Translations under genes and position numbers: made by a program | The notes under the pieces: generated by a model | The model's input: the letters and a program-made list of their open reading frames with translations, nothing else | What the model was told of the DNA's origin: nothing | The model's database searches: none | Assembly (NCBI RefSeq): GCF_004217555.1 | Contig: NZ_SHKW01000001.1 | Span: forward strand, 5,642,001-5,706,000 | Origin: Edaphobacter modestus | GTDB lineage: Bacteria; Acidobacteriota; Terriglobia; Terriglobales; Acidobacteriaceae | Direction of reading: 5' to 3' | DNA: 64,000 nucleotides | Shown here: positions 1 to 8,442 of the stretch, one piece after another | How the letters are laid out: the number at the start of each line of letters is the position of its first letter | How positions within the stretch are numbered: position 1 is the stretch's first letter

Positions 1-791
1 CTCCGGCAGATCGATAGTCCGAGTCCGGTTCCGCCACGCTGCTTTGCGTCGGAGTGCTCCACCTGCTGGAAACGATCGAAGATGGAGTCGAGCTTGTCGG
101 CGGGAATTCCTCGTCCCTCGTCGACAACCTTGACCAGGATGGAATCCGAGGTTGCATCGGTATGGACTCGCACGGTCGATGCAGGCGGGGAAAATTTGAT
201 CGCATTCGAGAGCAGATTCGTCAGCACCTGCAGGATCCTGTCCGAGTCACCATCGAAGAACAGCGAGTCGATCGATGCGGTCTGCCCGGCGGTGAAGGGA
301 ACCAGCTCGATATGGACGGTGTGATCCTCCGCCATGGGCGCCATGGTCTCGATCGCCTGCTGGCAGAGGTCGCGGAGTGAGCACCGGCGAATCTGTAACG
401 GAGCCCGTCCCGATTCCATTCGCTCGAGATCGAGGATGTCGTTGATCAGGCGGATCAGGCGGTCTGTGTTCGTCGTGGCGATGCGAAGGAGATTTAACGC
501 TCGGGGCTCCAGGTCTCCGATGGTTCCGGAGGCGAGAAGACCGAGTGCTCCGCGAATGCTCGTCAGCGGTGTCCGCAACTCGTGAGACACCGTCGAGATG
601 AACTCGTCTTTGAGGGTATCGAGCTGGGAACGCTCGGAGAGCTGCAATTTGTCCTGATGTTGCTGCTCGCGCGCCTGGGTAAGTTGTCCCGCAAGTTCGC
701 GAAGGGCGCGGTGCGCTCGCAGGAGCGCGAGCAGCAGAATTCCGCATGCCGTTGACAGAGAGAGAAACCCTAGAACCGGAAGCATATGCAT
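1..791 (-). CDS. Sensor histidine kinase, partial (C-terminus beyond window edge)
   Basis: The minus frame stays open from an ATG at 791 (a second in-frame ATG at 785) to the window edge, giving about 263 residues. Visible in order: one hydrophobic helix at about residues 4-24 (membrane anchor), a short helical linker, the H box SHELRTPL with the phospho-accepting His, an N box (LTNLLSNAIKFSP), the G1 box DEGRGIP and the G2 box GTGLGLSIC. These are the HisKA and HATPase_c motifs of a two-component kinase. There is no PAS, HAMP or large periplasmic domain in the visible part, so the input is either membrane-proximal or supplied by a partner. The last few residues, and any fused receiver or response regulator gene, lie outside the window. 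Confidence 0.9.
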   Translation of the reverse strand, partial: MHMLPVLGFLSLSTACGILLLALLRAHRALRELAGQLTQAREQQHQDKLQLSERSQLDTLKDEFISTVSHELRTPLTSIRGALGLLASGTIGDLEPRALNLLRIATTNTDRLIRLINDILDLERMESGRAPLQIRRCSLRDLCQQAIETMAPMAEDHTVHIELVPFTAGQTASIDSLFFDGDSDRILQVLTNLLSNAIKFSPPASTVRVHTDATSDSILVKVVDEGRGIPADKLDSIFDRFQQVEHSDAKQRGGTGLGLSICR

Positions 792-1160
792 GCTGAACGG
801 ACCTTTAAGTAACCTTGGCAGTAGACGGAGAACAAGAGCGAACTCCGTTCGAAAAAAGTGGGGCAAATACAACTTCTTCAAGAGTTAGGGTATATCGAGT
901 CACCCAAAAACAGGTAACAAAAGTAACTAAACTTGAGGGTAACTGCATAATCCGGTTCATCTATATGAAAACAAAGAAAAAAATGTAAAAGAATCTCGCA
1001 GCTGAGAATGCCAGAATCTCCCGCGCCTTTTGATAAAGAATGGTGAAGGGTACCCTTAAAGGTACCCCCTTTCAGTAAGATATCCGTTTAGATCGGAGAT
1101 CCAGCACAAAAGGCCATCTCTTATTGAGATGGCCCTTGGGGTGATGACTTTAGATACTAT
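792..1160. other. Intergenic region between kinase promoter side and DHS-like gene
   Basis: No coding potential seen. The region holds the upstream side of the leftward kinase gene. It is A/T-rich between about 840 and 1000. Two GGTACC palindromes lie close together (AAGGGTACCCTT at 1046-1057 and AAAGGTACC at 1058-1066), and a terminator hairpin (annotated separately) is at 1112-1134. The paired palindromes could be an operator, but no regulator gene in the window points to one. Confidence 0.5.
1108..1134 (-). terminator. Rho-independent terminator of the DHS-like gene
   Basis: Perfect 9-bp stem GGCCATCTC/GAGATGGCC (1112-1120 with 1126-1134) and 5-nt loop. Read on the minus strand it is followed by TTTTG. 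It lies about 27 bp past the stop codon of the leftward gene at 1161-2228. Confidence 0.85.
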
Positions 1161-2228
1161 CTACGCAGTTACCGTGACCCGATCCAAAATCGTGGCCCAT
1201 TTCTTTCCCTGCCGTTCGGCCTGCGCATTCTTGTGGAACGCGTAACCAGCGACAAGTGGCAGGGCCATCGTGGCTTCGGAATAGACCATCTGTTCGTAGG
1301 TCGTATCGACCTTGCCCCAGCTCGAAGCTTCCTTCAGGGTCGATCCGGAGAGAGCGCCGTCCCGCGAATCGGCCACAGTGATTTGGATGGCGTACTTATG
1401 CATGGAGGCCTCGACCCCAAGGATGTCGGCAGCTACCACAATGTCCTGTGCGAAGTTCTTCGGAACGCCGCCGCCGACCATCAGCAGACCTGTGGTGGGA
1501 TTGGCGATCTTCAGCTGTGTCAGCTCGTAGAAGTCTTTGGCCGAGTCGATCGAGACCGAAGGCTTGCCCTGACGTGCGTGCTGATGAGCTACCAGCCCGA
1601 AACCCGCCGAGCAGTCCGAGAACGCGGGGCAGAAGATCGGCACGTTCTTCTCATAGGCCGCCAGAACGATCGAATCGCGACCGCCTGCCTGCGGAGTCTT
1701 GCCGTTCTTCGCCAGGTAGGCTCCCATCTCGCGGATGAATTCACGCGAGCTGTAGGGCCGCGGCTCCAGGGAGTTGGTGATCTTGTGGGTCGTCTCGTCG
1801 CAGTCACGCAGCTCTTCTTCGTCGATGAAGGTGTCGTAGATGCGGTCGATCATCAGCTCGCGGAGAACGCCGTCTTCGTGCCCGTATTTGTACTCGTCGC
1901 CGGCCATGTAATGGTTGTAGCCCAGAGCTTCAAAGAAGTCCTGGTCGACGATGTTGGCGCCCGTTGAGACGATGGCATCCACCATGTTGTTGCGAAGCAG
2001 GTCGACGATGACCTTCTGCAGACCGGCCGAGATCAGCGATCCGGCGAGGCAGAGGATGACACCGCAGTCGGTGTCGCGAAGCATCATCTCGTAGATCGAA
2101 GCGGCGCGGGCAGTATCGCGCGAGCTGAAGGCCATCGACTGCATGGCATCGACCAGGGCCACGACGTTGTGCTGCTTGATGTCGATGTGCTTGATGGGCT
2201 GGGTAAGGAGTTCTTTTTTCGTGAGCAT
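1161..2228 (-). CDS. Deoxyhypusine synthase-like family protein
   Basis: 355 residues with the deoxyhypusine synthase fold signatures: an NAD-binding stretch (VSTGANIVDQDF near residue 87), FCPAFSDCSAGFG near 199, a glycine-rich VGGGVPKNF near 251, and SSWGKVD with Lys306, which aligns with the catalytic lysine (WGK) that forms the enzyme-butylamine intermediate. In eukaryotes and archaea the enzyme modifies eIF5A. Bacteria lack eIF5A, and bacterial members are known or proposed to transfer aminobutyl groups to small amines (homospermidine-type chemistry) or to act on agmatine/putrescine. The substrate here cannot be read from sequence. Monocistronic, with its own terminator; the start at 2228 gives the expected N-terminus. 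Confidence 0.85.
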   Translation of the reverse strand: MLTKKELLTQPIKHIDIKQHNVVALVDAMQSMAFSSRDTARAASIYEMMLRDTDCGVILCLAGSLISAGLQKVIVDLLRNNMVDAIVSTGANIVDQDFFEALGYNHYMAGDEYKYGHEDGVLRELMIDRIYDTFIDEEELRDCDETTHKITNSLEPRPYSSREFIREMGAYLAKNGKTPQAGGRDSIVLAAYEKNVPIFCPAFSDCSAGFGLVAHQHARQGKPSVSIDSAKDFYELTQLKIANPTTGLLMVGGGVPKNFAQDIVVAADILGVEASMHKYAIQITVADSRDGALSGSTLKEASSWGKVDTTYEQMVYSEATMALPLVAGYAFHKNAQAERQGKKWATILDRVTVTA

Positions 2229-2359
2229 AGCCCTTATAGGATAGCAAGCCGAACCCCGCGTTTCGCGCGGCTGTGTGTGAATTTTAGACCCCTCTCTCCT
2301 GGGGATGGAAGCGCAGGCGGAGATTGCCTGGCTGGCGCGGAAGGGAGAGACTGGAGAGC

Positions 2360-3664
2360 ATGAATGTCGATCTCGCGGAACGGGCTCACAATCACAACTG
2401 GAAGCTGGATCCGATCGTCCGATCGCTTCTGGACACGGACTTTTACAAGTTGCTGATGTTGCAGTTCATCTGGAAGAACTTTTCCGGGGTGCACGTCACC
2501 TCGGAGACAACCAATAGAACGGCTTCGGTGCGCCTGGCCGAACATATTCCCATTCCGGCCCTGATCGAACAGATGGAGCATGTGCGTCGGCTTCGTTTCC
2601 GAAAGAGCGAGCTGATCTGGCTGGCCGGAAATACCTTCTATGGAACCCGCAGCATCTTCGAGCCCGCATTTCTGGATTGGCTTGAGCACGACTTTCGCCT
2701 TTCGGAATACGAGGTCGCCGAACGCGATGGACAGCTTGTCCTGCACTTCGCAGGGCTGTGGACCGAGGTTACGATGTGGGAGATCTACGGCCTTGCCCTG
2801 CTGAGCGAGATGAAGAGCCGCGTTGCCCTGGGAAAGTTGAGCGAGCTGGAGCTGGACATCCTCTACGCCCGTGCCAAGACGCGCCTGTGGGACAAGATCG
2901 AAAAGCTGCGCCAGGTTCCCGAGGTCAGGATCTCGGAGTTCGGAACCCGCCGCCGCCACTCCTTTCTATGGCAGGAGTATGCGGTGATGGCCATGCGAGC
3001 GGGCATTGGCCAGAGCCTCTCCGGAACCTCCAACACCTACTTTGCCTATAAGCATGACCTCGAAGCGATGGGAACCAATGCCCATGAGTTGCCGATGGCT
3101 CTTGCCGCGCTCTCCAACTCCGAGGAGGAGCTTCATCAGTCGCAGTACCGTGTCCTCGAGCTGTGGCAGAAGAGCTACGGGGGCGAGCTCCTGATCCTTC
3201 TACCCGATACCTTCGGGACCACCCAGTTCCTCCAGGGCGCGCCGGACTGGGTTGCCGATTGGACCGGCCAGCGCTGCGACTCGAAGGACCCTTTCGTGGC
3301 TGGAGACGAGTACATAGCCTGGTTGATGAGCCGAGGCAGGGATGCTCGCCGCAAGCGTCTTATTGCCTCCGACGGACTGGATGTGGACGAGATTCTCGCC
3401 CTCCAGGAGTACTTCAAGGGAAGAATCCGTTTCAGTGCTGGCTGGGGAACCCTGCTCACCAATGACTTTCGGGACTGCCACCCGCGGGGTGAGCATGACC
3501 TGGAACCCATAAGCCTGGTGTGCAAGATCGTATCCGTGGAGGGAAGACCGGCGGTGAAGCTTAGTGACAACGCTCACAAAGCCACGGGGCCGGTCGAGGA
3601 GATCGAACGCTATCGGCGAATCTTCGGCACCAGCCCTGTGCTGGGAGCCGAAGTGCTCGTCTAG
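2360..3664 (+). CDS. pncB: Nicotinate phosphoribosyltransferase
   Basis: 434 residues. It converts nicotinate, PRPP and ATP to nicotinate mononucleotide in the NAD salvage (Preiss-Handler) pathway. The N-terminus LLDTDFYKLLMLQF is characteristic of the family. GTNAHELPMA carries His242, the residue transiently phosphorylated in this family. Later, FSAGWGTLLTNDF contributes to the phosphate site. The ATG at 2360 is preferred because AAGGGAG lies about 10 nt upstream; an upstream in-frame ATG at 2324 would add 12 residues without a clear ribosome site. Length is slightly above the usual 400-430. It is divergent from the DHS-like gene. Confidence 0.93.
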   Translation: MNVDLAERAHNHNWKLDPIVRSLLDTDFYKLLMLQFIWKNFSGVHVTSETTNRTASVRLAEHIPIPALIEQMEHVRRLRFRKSELIWLAGNTFYGTRSIFEPAFLDWLEHDFRLSEYEVAERDGQLVLHFAGLWTEVTMWEIYGLALLSEMKSRVALGKLSELELDILYARAKTRLWDKIEKLRQVPEVRISEFGTRRRHSFLWQEYAVMAMRAGIGQSLSGTSNTYFAYKHDLEAMGTNAHELPMALAALSNSEEELHQSQYRVLELWQKSYGGELLILLPDTFGTTQFLQGAPDWVADWTGQRCDSKDPFVAGDEYIAWLMSRGRDARRKRLIASDGLDVDEILALQEYFKGRIRFSAGWGTLLTNDFRDCHPRGEHDLEPISLVCKIVSVEGRPAVKLSDNAHKATGPVEEIERYRRIFGTSPVLGAEVLV

Positions 3665-3695
3665 CAGAGTTTGGACGGCTCGATATACTTGCTCT

Positions 3696-4634
3696 ATGTC
3701 TAAGCTGGTTCGTGTGATGCGCTTTGTCGTGGCCTCTGCCCTGGTGCCATGGATGACGGTACAGCCTTCGTTTGCCTGGGGAGGCGACGGTCACCGGATG
3801 ATAAACCGGCTTGCCGCGACCTATCTTCCCACCGATGTGCCGGCGTTTCTTCGAAACGGCAACGCTCTCGACACCATGGAGTATCTTGGCCCGGAGCCCG
3901 ACCGTTGGCGTAATCATGCCGAACCGGAGCTTGGCGATGCTCAGTCTCCGGAGCACTTCATCGATCTCGAATATGCCGATCTGATCGGAACCTTGCCCCG
4001 GAAGCGTTACGACTTTGTTCGTGCCCTCGCGCAGGCACAGGCGGCGCACCCCGATGTCCAGATGACGCCTGAAAAGGTGGGCCTGCAGCCCTATGTCACA
4101 GAGGAGGTTTGGCAACGGCTCAAGGTGGGCATGCGAGAGTACCGCCATCTGCTGGCAGCCGGGCAGGATACCAAACCGGCCGAGACCGCAGTTCTCTATT
4201 ATGCTGGCTGGCTAGGTCATTACGTCGCCGATGGCTCACAACCGTTGCATGTAACCATCCAGTACAACGGCTGGACTGGACCGAATCCCAACGGATACAC
4301 GACGGAACACAAGATCCATTCGCTGTTCGAATCCATCTTTGTCAGCCAGAACATCAAGTCAACCGATCTGGCTCCCTTGGTAGCAGCGGCTCAGCCGAAG
4401 CTGCTCAACGACGAATGGACGGATTACCTGGCCTATCTGCGGCATTCGGCCACCCTGGTGGAGAAGACGTATCAGCTGGAGAAGGCGGGCGGATTCAACG
4501 GTGCCGGGGACCCCGAAGGGCAGGCTTTCGCTGAGGAGCGGCTCGCAGCCGGAGCGATCGAGTTGCGCGACATGATCTACACGGCGTGGGTACGCAGTGG
4601 CGATCCGGTCCAGGAGTTCCACGGGGCGAATTAG
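3696..4634 (+). CDS. Secreted S1/P1-type zinc nuclease
   Basis: 312 residues. A signal peptide of about 27 residues ends in SFA just before WGGDGH, so the mature protein would begin with the Trp that ligates zinc in P1 nuclease. Further ligand motifs are present: GHRMI, an Asp in LGDAQSPEHF, and GHYVADGSQPLH, the classic HxxxDxxxPLH block, followed by EHKIHSLFES. Members cut single-stranded nucleic acids, often with 3'-nucleotidase activity, and act outside the cytoplasm, so a role in phosphate or nucleoside scavenging is plausible. The nearby nucleoside salvage genes fit that idea, but this is inference. The start at 3696 is chosen because it gives the signal peptide directly; upstream in-frame codons lie inside pncB. 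Confidence 0.9.
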   Translation: MSKLVRVMRFVVASALVPWMTVQPSFAWGGDGHRMINRLAATYLPTDVPAFLRNGNALDTMEYLGPEPDRWRNHAEPELGDAQSPEHFIDLEYADLIGTLPRKRYDFVRALAQAQAAHPDVQMTPEKVGLQPYVTEEVWQRLKVGMREYRHLLAAGQDTKPAETAVLYYAGWLGHYVADGSQPLHVTIQYNGWTGPNPNGYTTEHKIHSLFESIFVSQNIKSTDLAPLVAAAQPKLLNDEWTDYLAYLRHSATLVEKTYQLEKAGGFNGAGDPEGQAFAEERLAAGAIELRDMIYTAWVRSGDPVQEFHGAN

Positions 4635-4656
4635 GGGAATCGCCTCAGGTCACCTT

Positions 4657-5199
4657 TCAACCTGTTGAATTACCGGACCGTTGCAGACGAATCGAGAGCC
4701 TGCGGAGCAGCGGTGTGAGCGCAAGCGCAATAGGGGGAATCAGCAGGGCGGCAATTACCGCCCATACAAGAAACGCATGCCATTCCCAGCGCCAGATCCT
4801 GCGAATGAGTTCGACAGGATCCTTTCTTGCCGAGTCGATCATCGCGTGGGTCGAAAACGGTATCGGCTCCGTATGGAAGATGCGGCTGCCCAGTTGAAGG
4901 AAGGGGACGAGGAGAAGAAGCTGCAGGGGATAGATAATGTGGTTGGCAAGCTGCGAGGCAGCGATATTCAACCGCAGAAGAATCGCGACTGCAAAACACA
5001 AGACCGTGGTCGTACCCAGCGCGGGATTGATTCCAATCAATAATCCAACCGCAATGCTCCAGGCCAGGCGTTCTGGAGAGGCCCCACGGCGCAGAAGAGC
5101 AAAGATCGGCAGTGCGACGCGACGATAGAGGATGTTGCCGCGGGCCAGGGGCGGCCCGGGAGAAGCTGGTCGACTTTCAGGCGCGCCATTATCTGCCAT
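4657..5199 (-). CDS. DUF2062 family membrane protein
   Basis: 180 residues. The N-terminal half has the DUF2062 signature: a short LLRRGASPERLAWSIAVG stretch, then GLLIGINPALGTTT and a hydrophobic run with LAANQ-like LASQLANHI and PLQLLLLVPFLQLG. The C-terminal half has one further strong hydrophobic helix (about residues 143-168). Members are small integral membrane proteins of unknown biochemical function, often next to acyltransferase or lipid genes. Here it is divergent from a PlsC-type acyltransferase with only 63 bp between the starts. The start at 5199 (MADNGAP) has no clear Shine-Dalgarno. The frame remains open upstream, but that extension overlaps the divergent gene and looks non-coding. 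Confidence 0.8.
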   Translation of the reverse strand: MADNGAPESRPASPGPPLARGNILYRRVALPIFALLRRGASPERLAWSIAVGLLIGINPALGTTTVLCFAVAILLRLNIAASQLANHIIYPLQLLLLVPFLQLGSRIFHTEPIPFSTHAMIDSARKDPVELIRRIWRWEWHAFLVWAVIAALLIPPIALALTPLLRRLSIRLQRSGNSTG

Positions 5200-5262
5200 G
5201 AGACTTAACAGGTCGTGATTCACAGCTCTCAGGATAGACTGCGCACCAGGGGGAAGGTGCGG

Positions 5263-6042
5263 GTGAGTTTCTTTCGGTCTGTGACACGCAGCATTCATCT
5301 TGCCGGACACTTTGTCCGCTTCGGTGCGGAACTCCTCATCCGCCGGCCATCCACACGTGAGGCACGTGCAGAGTGGTTGCACCGGTTCGCCTCCATAGCT
5401 CTTGAGAGACTTGGAATAGAGATCGAGGTGAGCGGAGGCTTTCCAACCCAGGGGGCCGTGATCTCCAACCACCTCAGTTATCTCGATATCATTGTTTTTG
5501 CGGCACTTCGCCCGTGCGTCTTCGTCTCGAAAGTAGAGGTAGCCGACTATCCCGTTCTGGGATGGATGACGACGATGGCCGGCACCGTCTATGTTGCACG
5601 GGGATATGGTGGCTCGGCCCTGAAGGCCAGGGCCGATCTCGAAGCTGTCCTTCACGCCGGGCTGCCCGTTGTCTTCTTTCCCGAAGGAACAACAACGAAC
5701 GGTGACGGAATGTTGAAGTTTCACAGCGGTCTTCTGGCGCAGGTTCGTGCCACCGGCGGCTCGGTGACCGCGGCGCACCTATGCTATCGGCTCGGGGAAG
5801 GAAATGGCGACGCAACCGTCGGCGACGACGTCTGCTACTGGGGGGATCATGTAGTCCTTATGCCGCACATCTTCCGGCTGCTGGGCCTGCGGGGGATTCG
5901 GGCGGAGGTCCGCTTCGCCGCGGAGCCAATCGCCTTCTCCTCCGAGCTGGAAAACAGGAAGCGTACGGCCCAGGAAGCCTGGGTGGCCGTGGCCGAACTT
6001 GGCCAGGTCCAGACCAGTACCGAAACGGTGCACTATTTTTGA
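5263..6042 (+). CDS. 1-acyl-sn-glycerol-3-phosphate acyltransferase family protein (PlsC-like)
   Basis: About 259 residues. PlsC/AGPAT motifs are present: SNHLSYLD (the catalytic HX4D) and FPEGTTTNGDG (substrate-binding block III), then DDVCYWGDH..PHIFRLLGLRG shared with the second acyltransferase at 6947. It transfers an acyl chain to a lyso-lipid at the inner membrane. I place the start at the GTG at 5263 because AGGGGG lies 9 nt upstream; GTG codons at 5257 and 5215 are in frame. It precedes the OlsB-like gene by 93 bp on the same strand. The motif similarity to the 6947 gene shows the two are paralogues, so it may be a second O-acyltransferase for aminolipids or the ordinary phosphatidate enzyme. 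Which one is not decidable from sequence. Confidence 0.85.
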   Translation: MSFFRSVTRSIHLAGHFVRFGAELLIRRPSTREARAEWLHRFASIALERLGIEIEVSGGFPTQGAVISNHLSYLDIIVFAALRPCVFVSKVEVADYPVLGWMTTMAGTVYVARGYGGSALKARADLEAVLHAGLPVVFFPEGTTTNGDGMLKFHSGLLAQVRATGGSVTAAHLCYRLGEGNGDATVGDDVCYWGDHVVLMPHIFRLLGLRGIRAEVRFAAEPIAFSSELENRKRTAQEAWVAVAELGQVQTSTETVHYF

Positions 6043-6135
6043 TTCAACGAATCTTCACTTGGCGTGAACATCCTGTAACAAAAATCACCGCACACTGACT
6101 TCGAATGCACTCATCCCGGGCATCAAGGAGAGTCG

Positions 6136-6945
6136 ATGGTCAGAGTCAAAGAGTTGCCTTCCCTCGTTCCTCAGGTCTCTGAAACTGTTACCGCACTTCC
6201 CTCCAGACGAGATATCCGCCTCGAAGCCGGGCAGTACGTCGCTCGCCTTGCCCTGACGGAGATCGAGCGCGCGGCAGCCTATCGTCTCCGCTTCCTGGTC
6301 TTCAACCTCGAGATGAACGAGGGGTTGGAGTCAGCCTACGCCGACGGCTACGACTACGATCGCTACGATGACGTCTGCGATCATCTTGTGGTGGAAGAGC
6401 GCACAACGGGTGCAATCATAGGCACATACCGGCTGCAGATGGGCGACGTCGCCGGGCGCAGCTTCGGCTACTACAGTGAGCAGGAGTTCTGCTTTGCTCC
6501 TTACGAATCCATGCGAAACCAGGTCGTAGAACTGGGCCGTGCCTGCATTCATCGCGAGCATCGCTCGCCGGAGGTTCTCCACCTGCTGTGGCGCGGAATC
6601 GCTCGTTATGCGCTGGCAAACGGCGGGCGTTACATGATGGGCTGCTGCTCGCTGAACTCCCTCGATCCTGAGATGGGGCACGCTGTCTACGCCTCGCTGA
6701 AGGAATTCATGGTCGAACCCGAGTTGAGAACGTTGCCTACTCCCGCCTTTGCAATGCCCACACCCGTCGTCCAACCTGCGCCGCAGCGGGCACCGAAGCT
6801 GCTTCGGGCTTACCTCGCCATCGGAGCGAAGATCTGTGGCCCGCCTGCCATCGACCGTGAGTTCCGAACGATCGATTTTCTGACGCTGCTCGATCTTCAG
6901 ATGCTGCATCCGCGAGTCGCCACGCGATTCCTCGAGGGACGCTGA
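6136..6945 (+). CDS. olsB: OlsB-like N-acyltransferase (GNAT fold), likely for ornithine/amino-acid lipid
   Basis: 269 residues. The N-terminal two thirds fit the hemolysin-like acetyltransferase family that includes OlsB, which attaches a 3-hydroxyacyl chain from acyl-ACP to the alpha-amino group of ornithine. Visible hallmarks: YRLRFLVFNLEMNEGLE, DHLVVEERTTGAIIGTYRL, VELGRACIHREHRSP.VLHLLWRGIARYA and YMMGCCSLNSLDP. A likely SD (AAGGAGAG, about 9 nt) precedes the ATG. One base separates its stop from the next acyltransferase start, the usual olsB-olsA layout. The amino acid used (ornithine, glycine, lysine) is not visible in the sequence. Confidence 0.8.
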   Translation: MVRVKELPSLVPQVSETVTALPSRRDIRLEAGQYVARLALTEIERAAAYRLRFLVFNLEMNEGLESAYADGYDYDRYDDVCDHLVVEERTTGAIIGTYRLQMGDVAGRSFGYYSEQEFCFAPYESMRNQVVELGRACIHREHRSPEVLHLLWRGIARYALANGGRYMMGCCSLNSLDPEMGHAVYASLKEFMVEPELRTLPTPAFAMPTPVVQPAPQRAPKLLRAYLAIGAKICGPPAIDREFRTIDFLTLLDLQMLHPRVATRFLEGR

Positions 6946-6946
6946 G

Positions 6947-7738
6947 TTGCGTTCGCTGCGCTCGGCATGGCGAATTGCGCAGGTCGTCGCTCTGCTTCTG
7001 GCGGCGGCGATCGATTTCTTCTTACGCCCCGCACGCTCTGCCGTCGAAGGTGCGGAGAAGCTTCATCGCTATTGCAGAAGAATTGTTCGAGCCCTGGGTG
7101 TGGAATGGAGTGTGGAAGGGATATCTCCGGACGCGGGCGCCGTCGTCTCGAACCATCTCAGCTATGTCGACATTCTGCTCTATGCTTCCATCCGGCCGTT
7201 CATCATGGTGGCGAAGGCGGAGGTTCGAGGCTGGCCGGGAATCGGCTGGCTGACCAGGCAGGCCGGAACCGTCTACGTGGTGCGCGGTGGCGGCCCTGCG
7301 ACGTATCCGGAGGTGAACCGCGCCATGGCGCAGGCATATCGCAGCGGCCTTCCTGTGCTGTTCTTCCCCGAAGGAACGACGACCGACGGATCGGAGGTGT
7401 TGTCTTTCCGGCGCGGCCTCTTCCACTCTGTCTTTAATGAAGACGTCGCCCTTCACGCGGCTGCGCTCAGCTATTCGTGCGACGACCAGAACGTTTCGCT
7501 CGCTGACGATGTGTACTGGTGGGGCGACGCTCTGCTGGCTCCTCACCTGTGGCGGCTTGCAGGGGCCCGTGGAGTGAGAGCAACCGTGCGATTTGGGCGT
7601 GCGGTTGAGGAGCGGGATGACCGCTTCGTTTTGTCTCAGCAGGCCCGTCTGCAGGTCGCGGAGATGCACGCAGAGCTATCGTTCGCTGCGCCTGGCGTGA
7701 TGCACGCGAACGAGATCGAGCTGGTGGAGGCGCTGTAG
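6947..7738 (+). CDS. olsA: OlsA-like O-acyltransferase (PlsC family)
   Basis: 263 residues beginning with a TTG at 6947, with GAGG about 9 nt upstream. HX4D motif in SNHLSYVD, FPEGTTTDG block and SLADDVYWWGD. In ornithine-lipid synthesis OlsA esterifies the 3-hydroxyl of lyso-ornithine lipid with a second acyl chain. Position directly after the N-acyltransferase supports that role; the enzyme could also serve phospholipid synthesis. The last 63 bp overlap the convergent uridine kinase gene. One hydrophobic N-terminal helix (about residues 8-24) suggests membrane attachment. Confidence 0.8.
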   Translation: MRSLRSAWRIAQVVALLLAAAIDFFLRPARSAVEGAEKLHRYCRRIVRALGVEWSVEGISPDAGAVVSNHLSYVDILLYASIRPFIMVAKAEVRGWPGIGWLTRQAGTVYVVRGGGPATYPEVNRAMAQAYRSGLPVLFFPEGTTTDGSEVLSFRRGLFHSVFNEDVALHAAALSYSCDDQNVSLADDVYWWGDALLAPHLWRLAGARGVRATVRFGRAVEERDDRFVLSQQARLQVAEMHAELSFAAPGVMHANEIELVEAL

Positions 7739-8353
7739 GACCTGCTCGACGGACCAGTCCAGTGCATCGGTTCCTTCGACCGTTACGGATGCGTGCCGGG
7801 CGGAAGGAATCACGTACAGATCGGCCATCGGCTTGGCGGTGGCTTCGAACTGGGCGCGAACGCTGGCCTCGGTGCGGCCTCGCTCGCGCATATCGCGATA
7901 GATGCGGCGGTTGAGGCAGATCTCGTTCGGAGCATTGACGTAGATGCTGAAGTCGTAGAGGGTGCGCAGGCGAGGATAGTGCAGCGCAAGAATACCTTCG
8001 ACGATCAGCACCGGCGCGGATACGATCGTCTCCGTTTGATCCGGCACGCGGGTGTGCGTGGTGAAGTCGTAGATGGGCCGGTCGATGCTGCGGCCTTCGG
8101 CCAGCTCTTCGATGTGCTGAACCAGAAGCAGGTGCTCGAGCGAATCGGGATGGTCGAAGTTCTGCAGCGAGCGATCTTCGGACGGAAGGTGGCTGAGACA
8201 GCGATAGTAGAAGTCCAGCGGCAACAGCGTGGCGGAGAGCTGGGCGGTGAGCTCGCGGGCCAGCGTCGTTTTGCCGGAGCCGGAGCAGCCAGCCAGTCCA
8301 AGAATGAGGGGGCGCTGCGGGAGCAGGAGTTGCAGCGCGGGTTGATCTTCCAA
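7676..8353 (-). CDS. udk: Uridine kinase
   Basis: 225 residues. Walker A motif GCSGSGKTT near residue 22, the uridine-site LPLDFYYR, NFDHPDSLE, PIYDFTTHTR and VEGILALHYPRLR, all as in uridine/cytidine kinases. It phosphorylates uridine and cytidine to UMP and CMP with ATP or GTP in pyrimidine salvage. Its 3' end overlaps the acyltransferase gene on the other strand by 63 bp. Other salvage genes in the window are PNP (8443), pyrimidine-nucleoside phosphorylase, cytidine deaminase and a CNT transporter, so the strain can use external nucleosides. Confidence 0.93.
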   Translation of the reverse strand: MEDQPALQLLLPQRPLILGLAGCSGSGKTTLARELTAQLSATLLPLDFYYRCLSHLPSEDRSLQNFDHPDSLEHLLLVQHIEELAEGRSIDRPIYDFTTHTRVPDQTETIVSAPVLIVEGILALHYPRLRTLYDFSIYVNAPNEICLNRRIYRDMRERGRTEASVRAQFEATAKPMADLYVIPSARHASVTVEGTDALDWSVEQVLQRLHQLDLVRVHHARRSER

Positions 8354-8442
8354 AAGCAGCGGCTTCCTTTCGCTCTAATTCTCTACGGTGTTTGCCCTTC
8401 GAAACGCTAAGCCTGACACGATTGTCCAAGGAGCTTGCAGTC

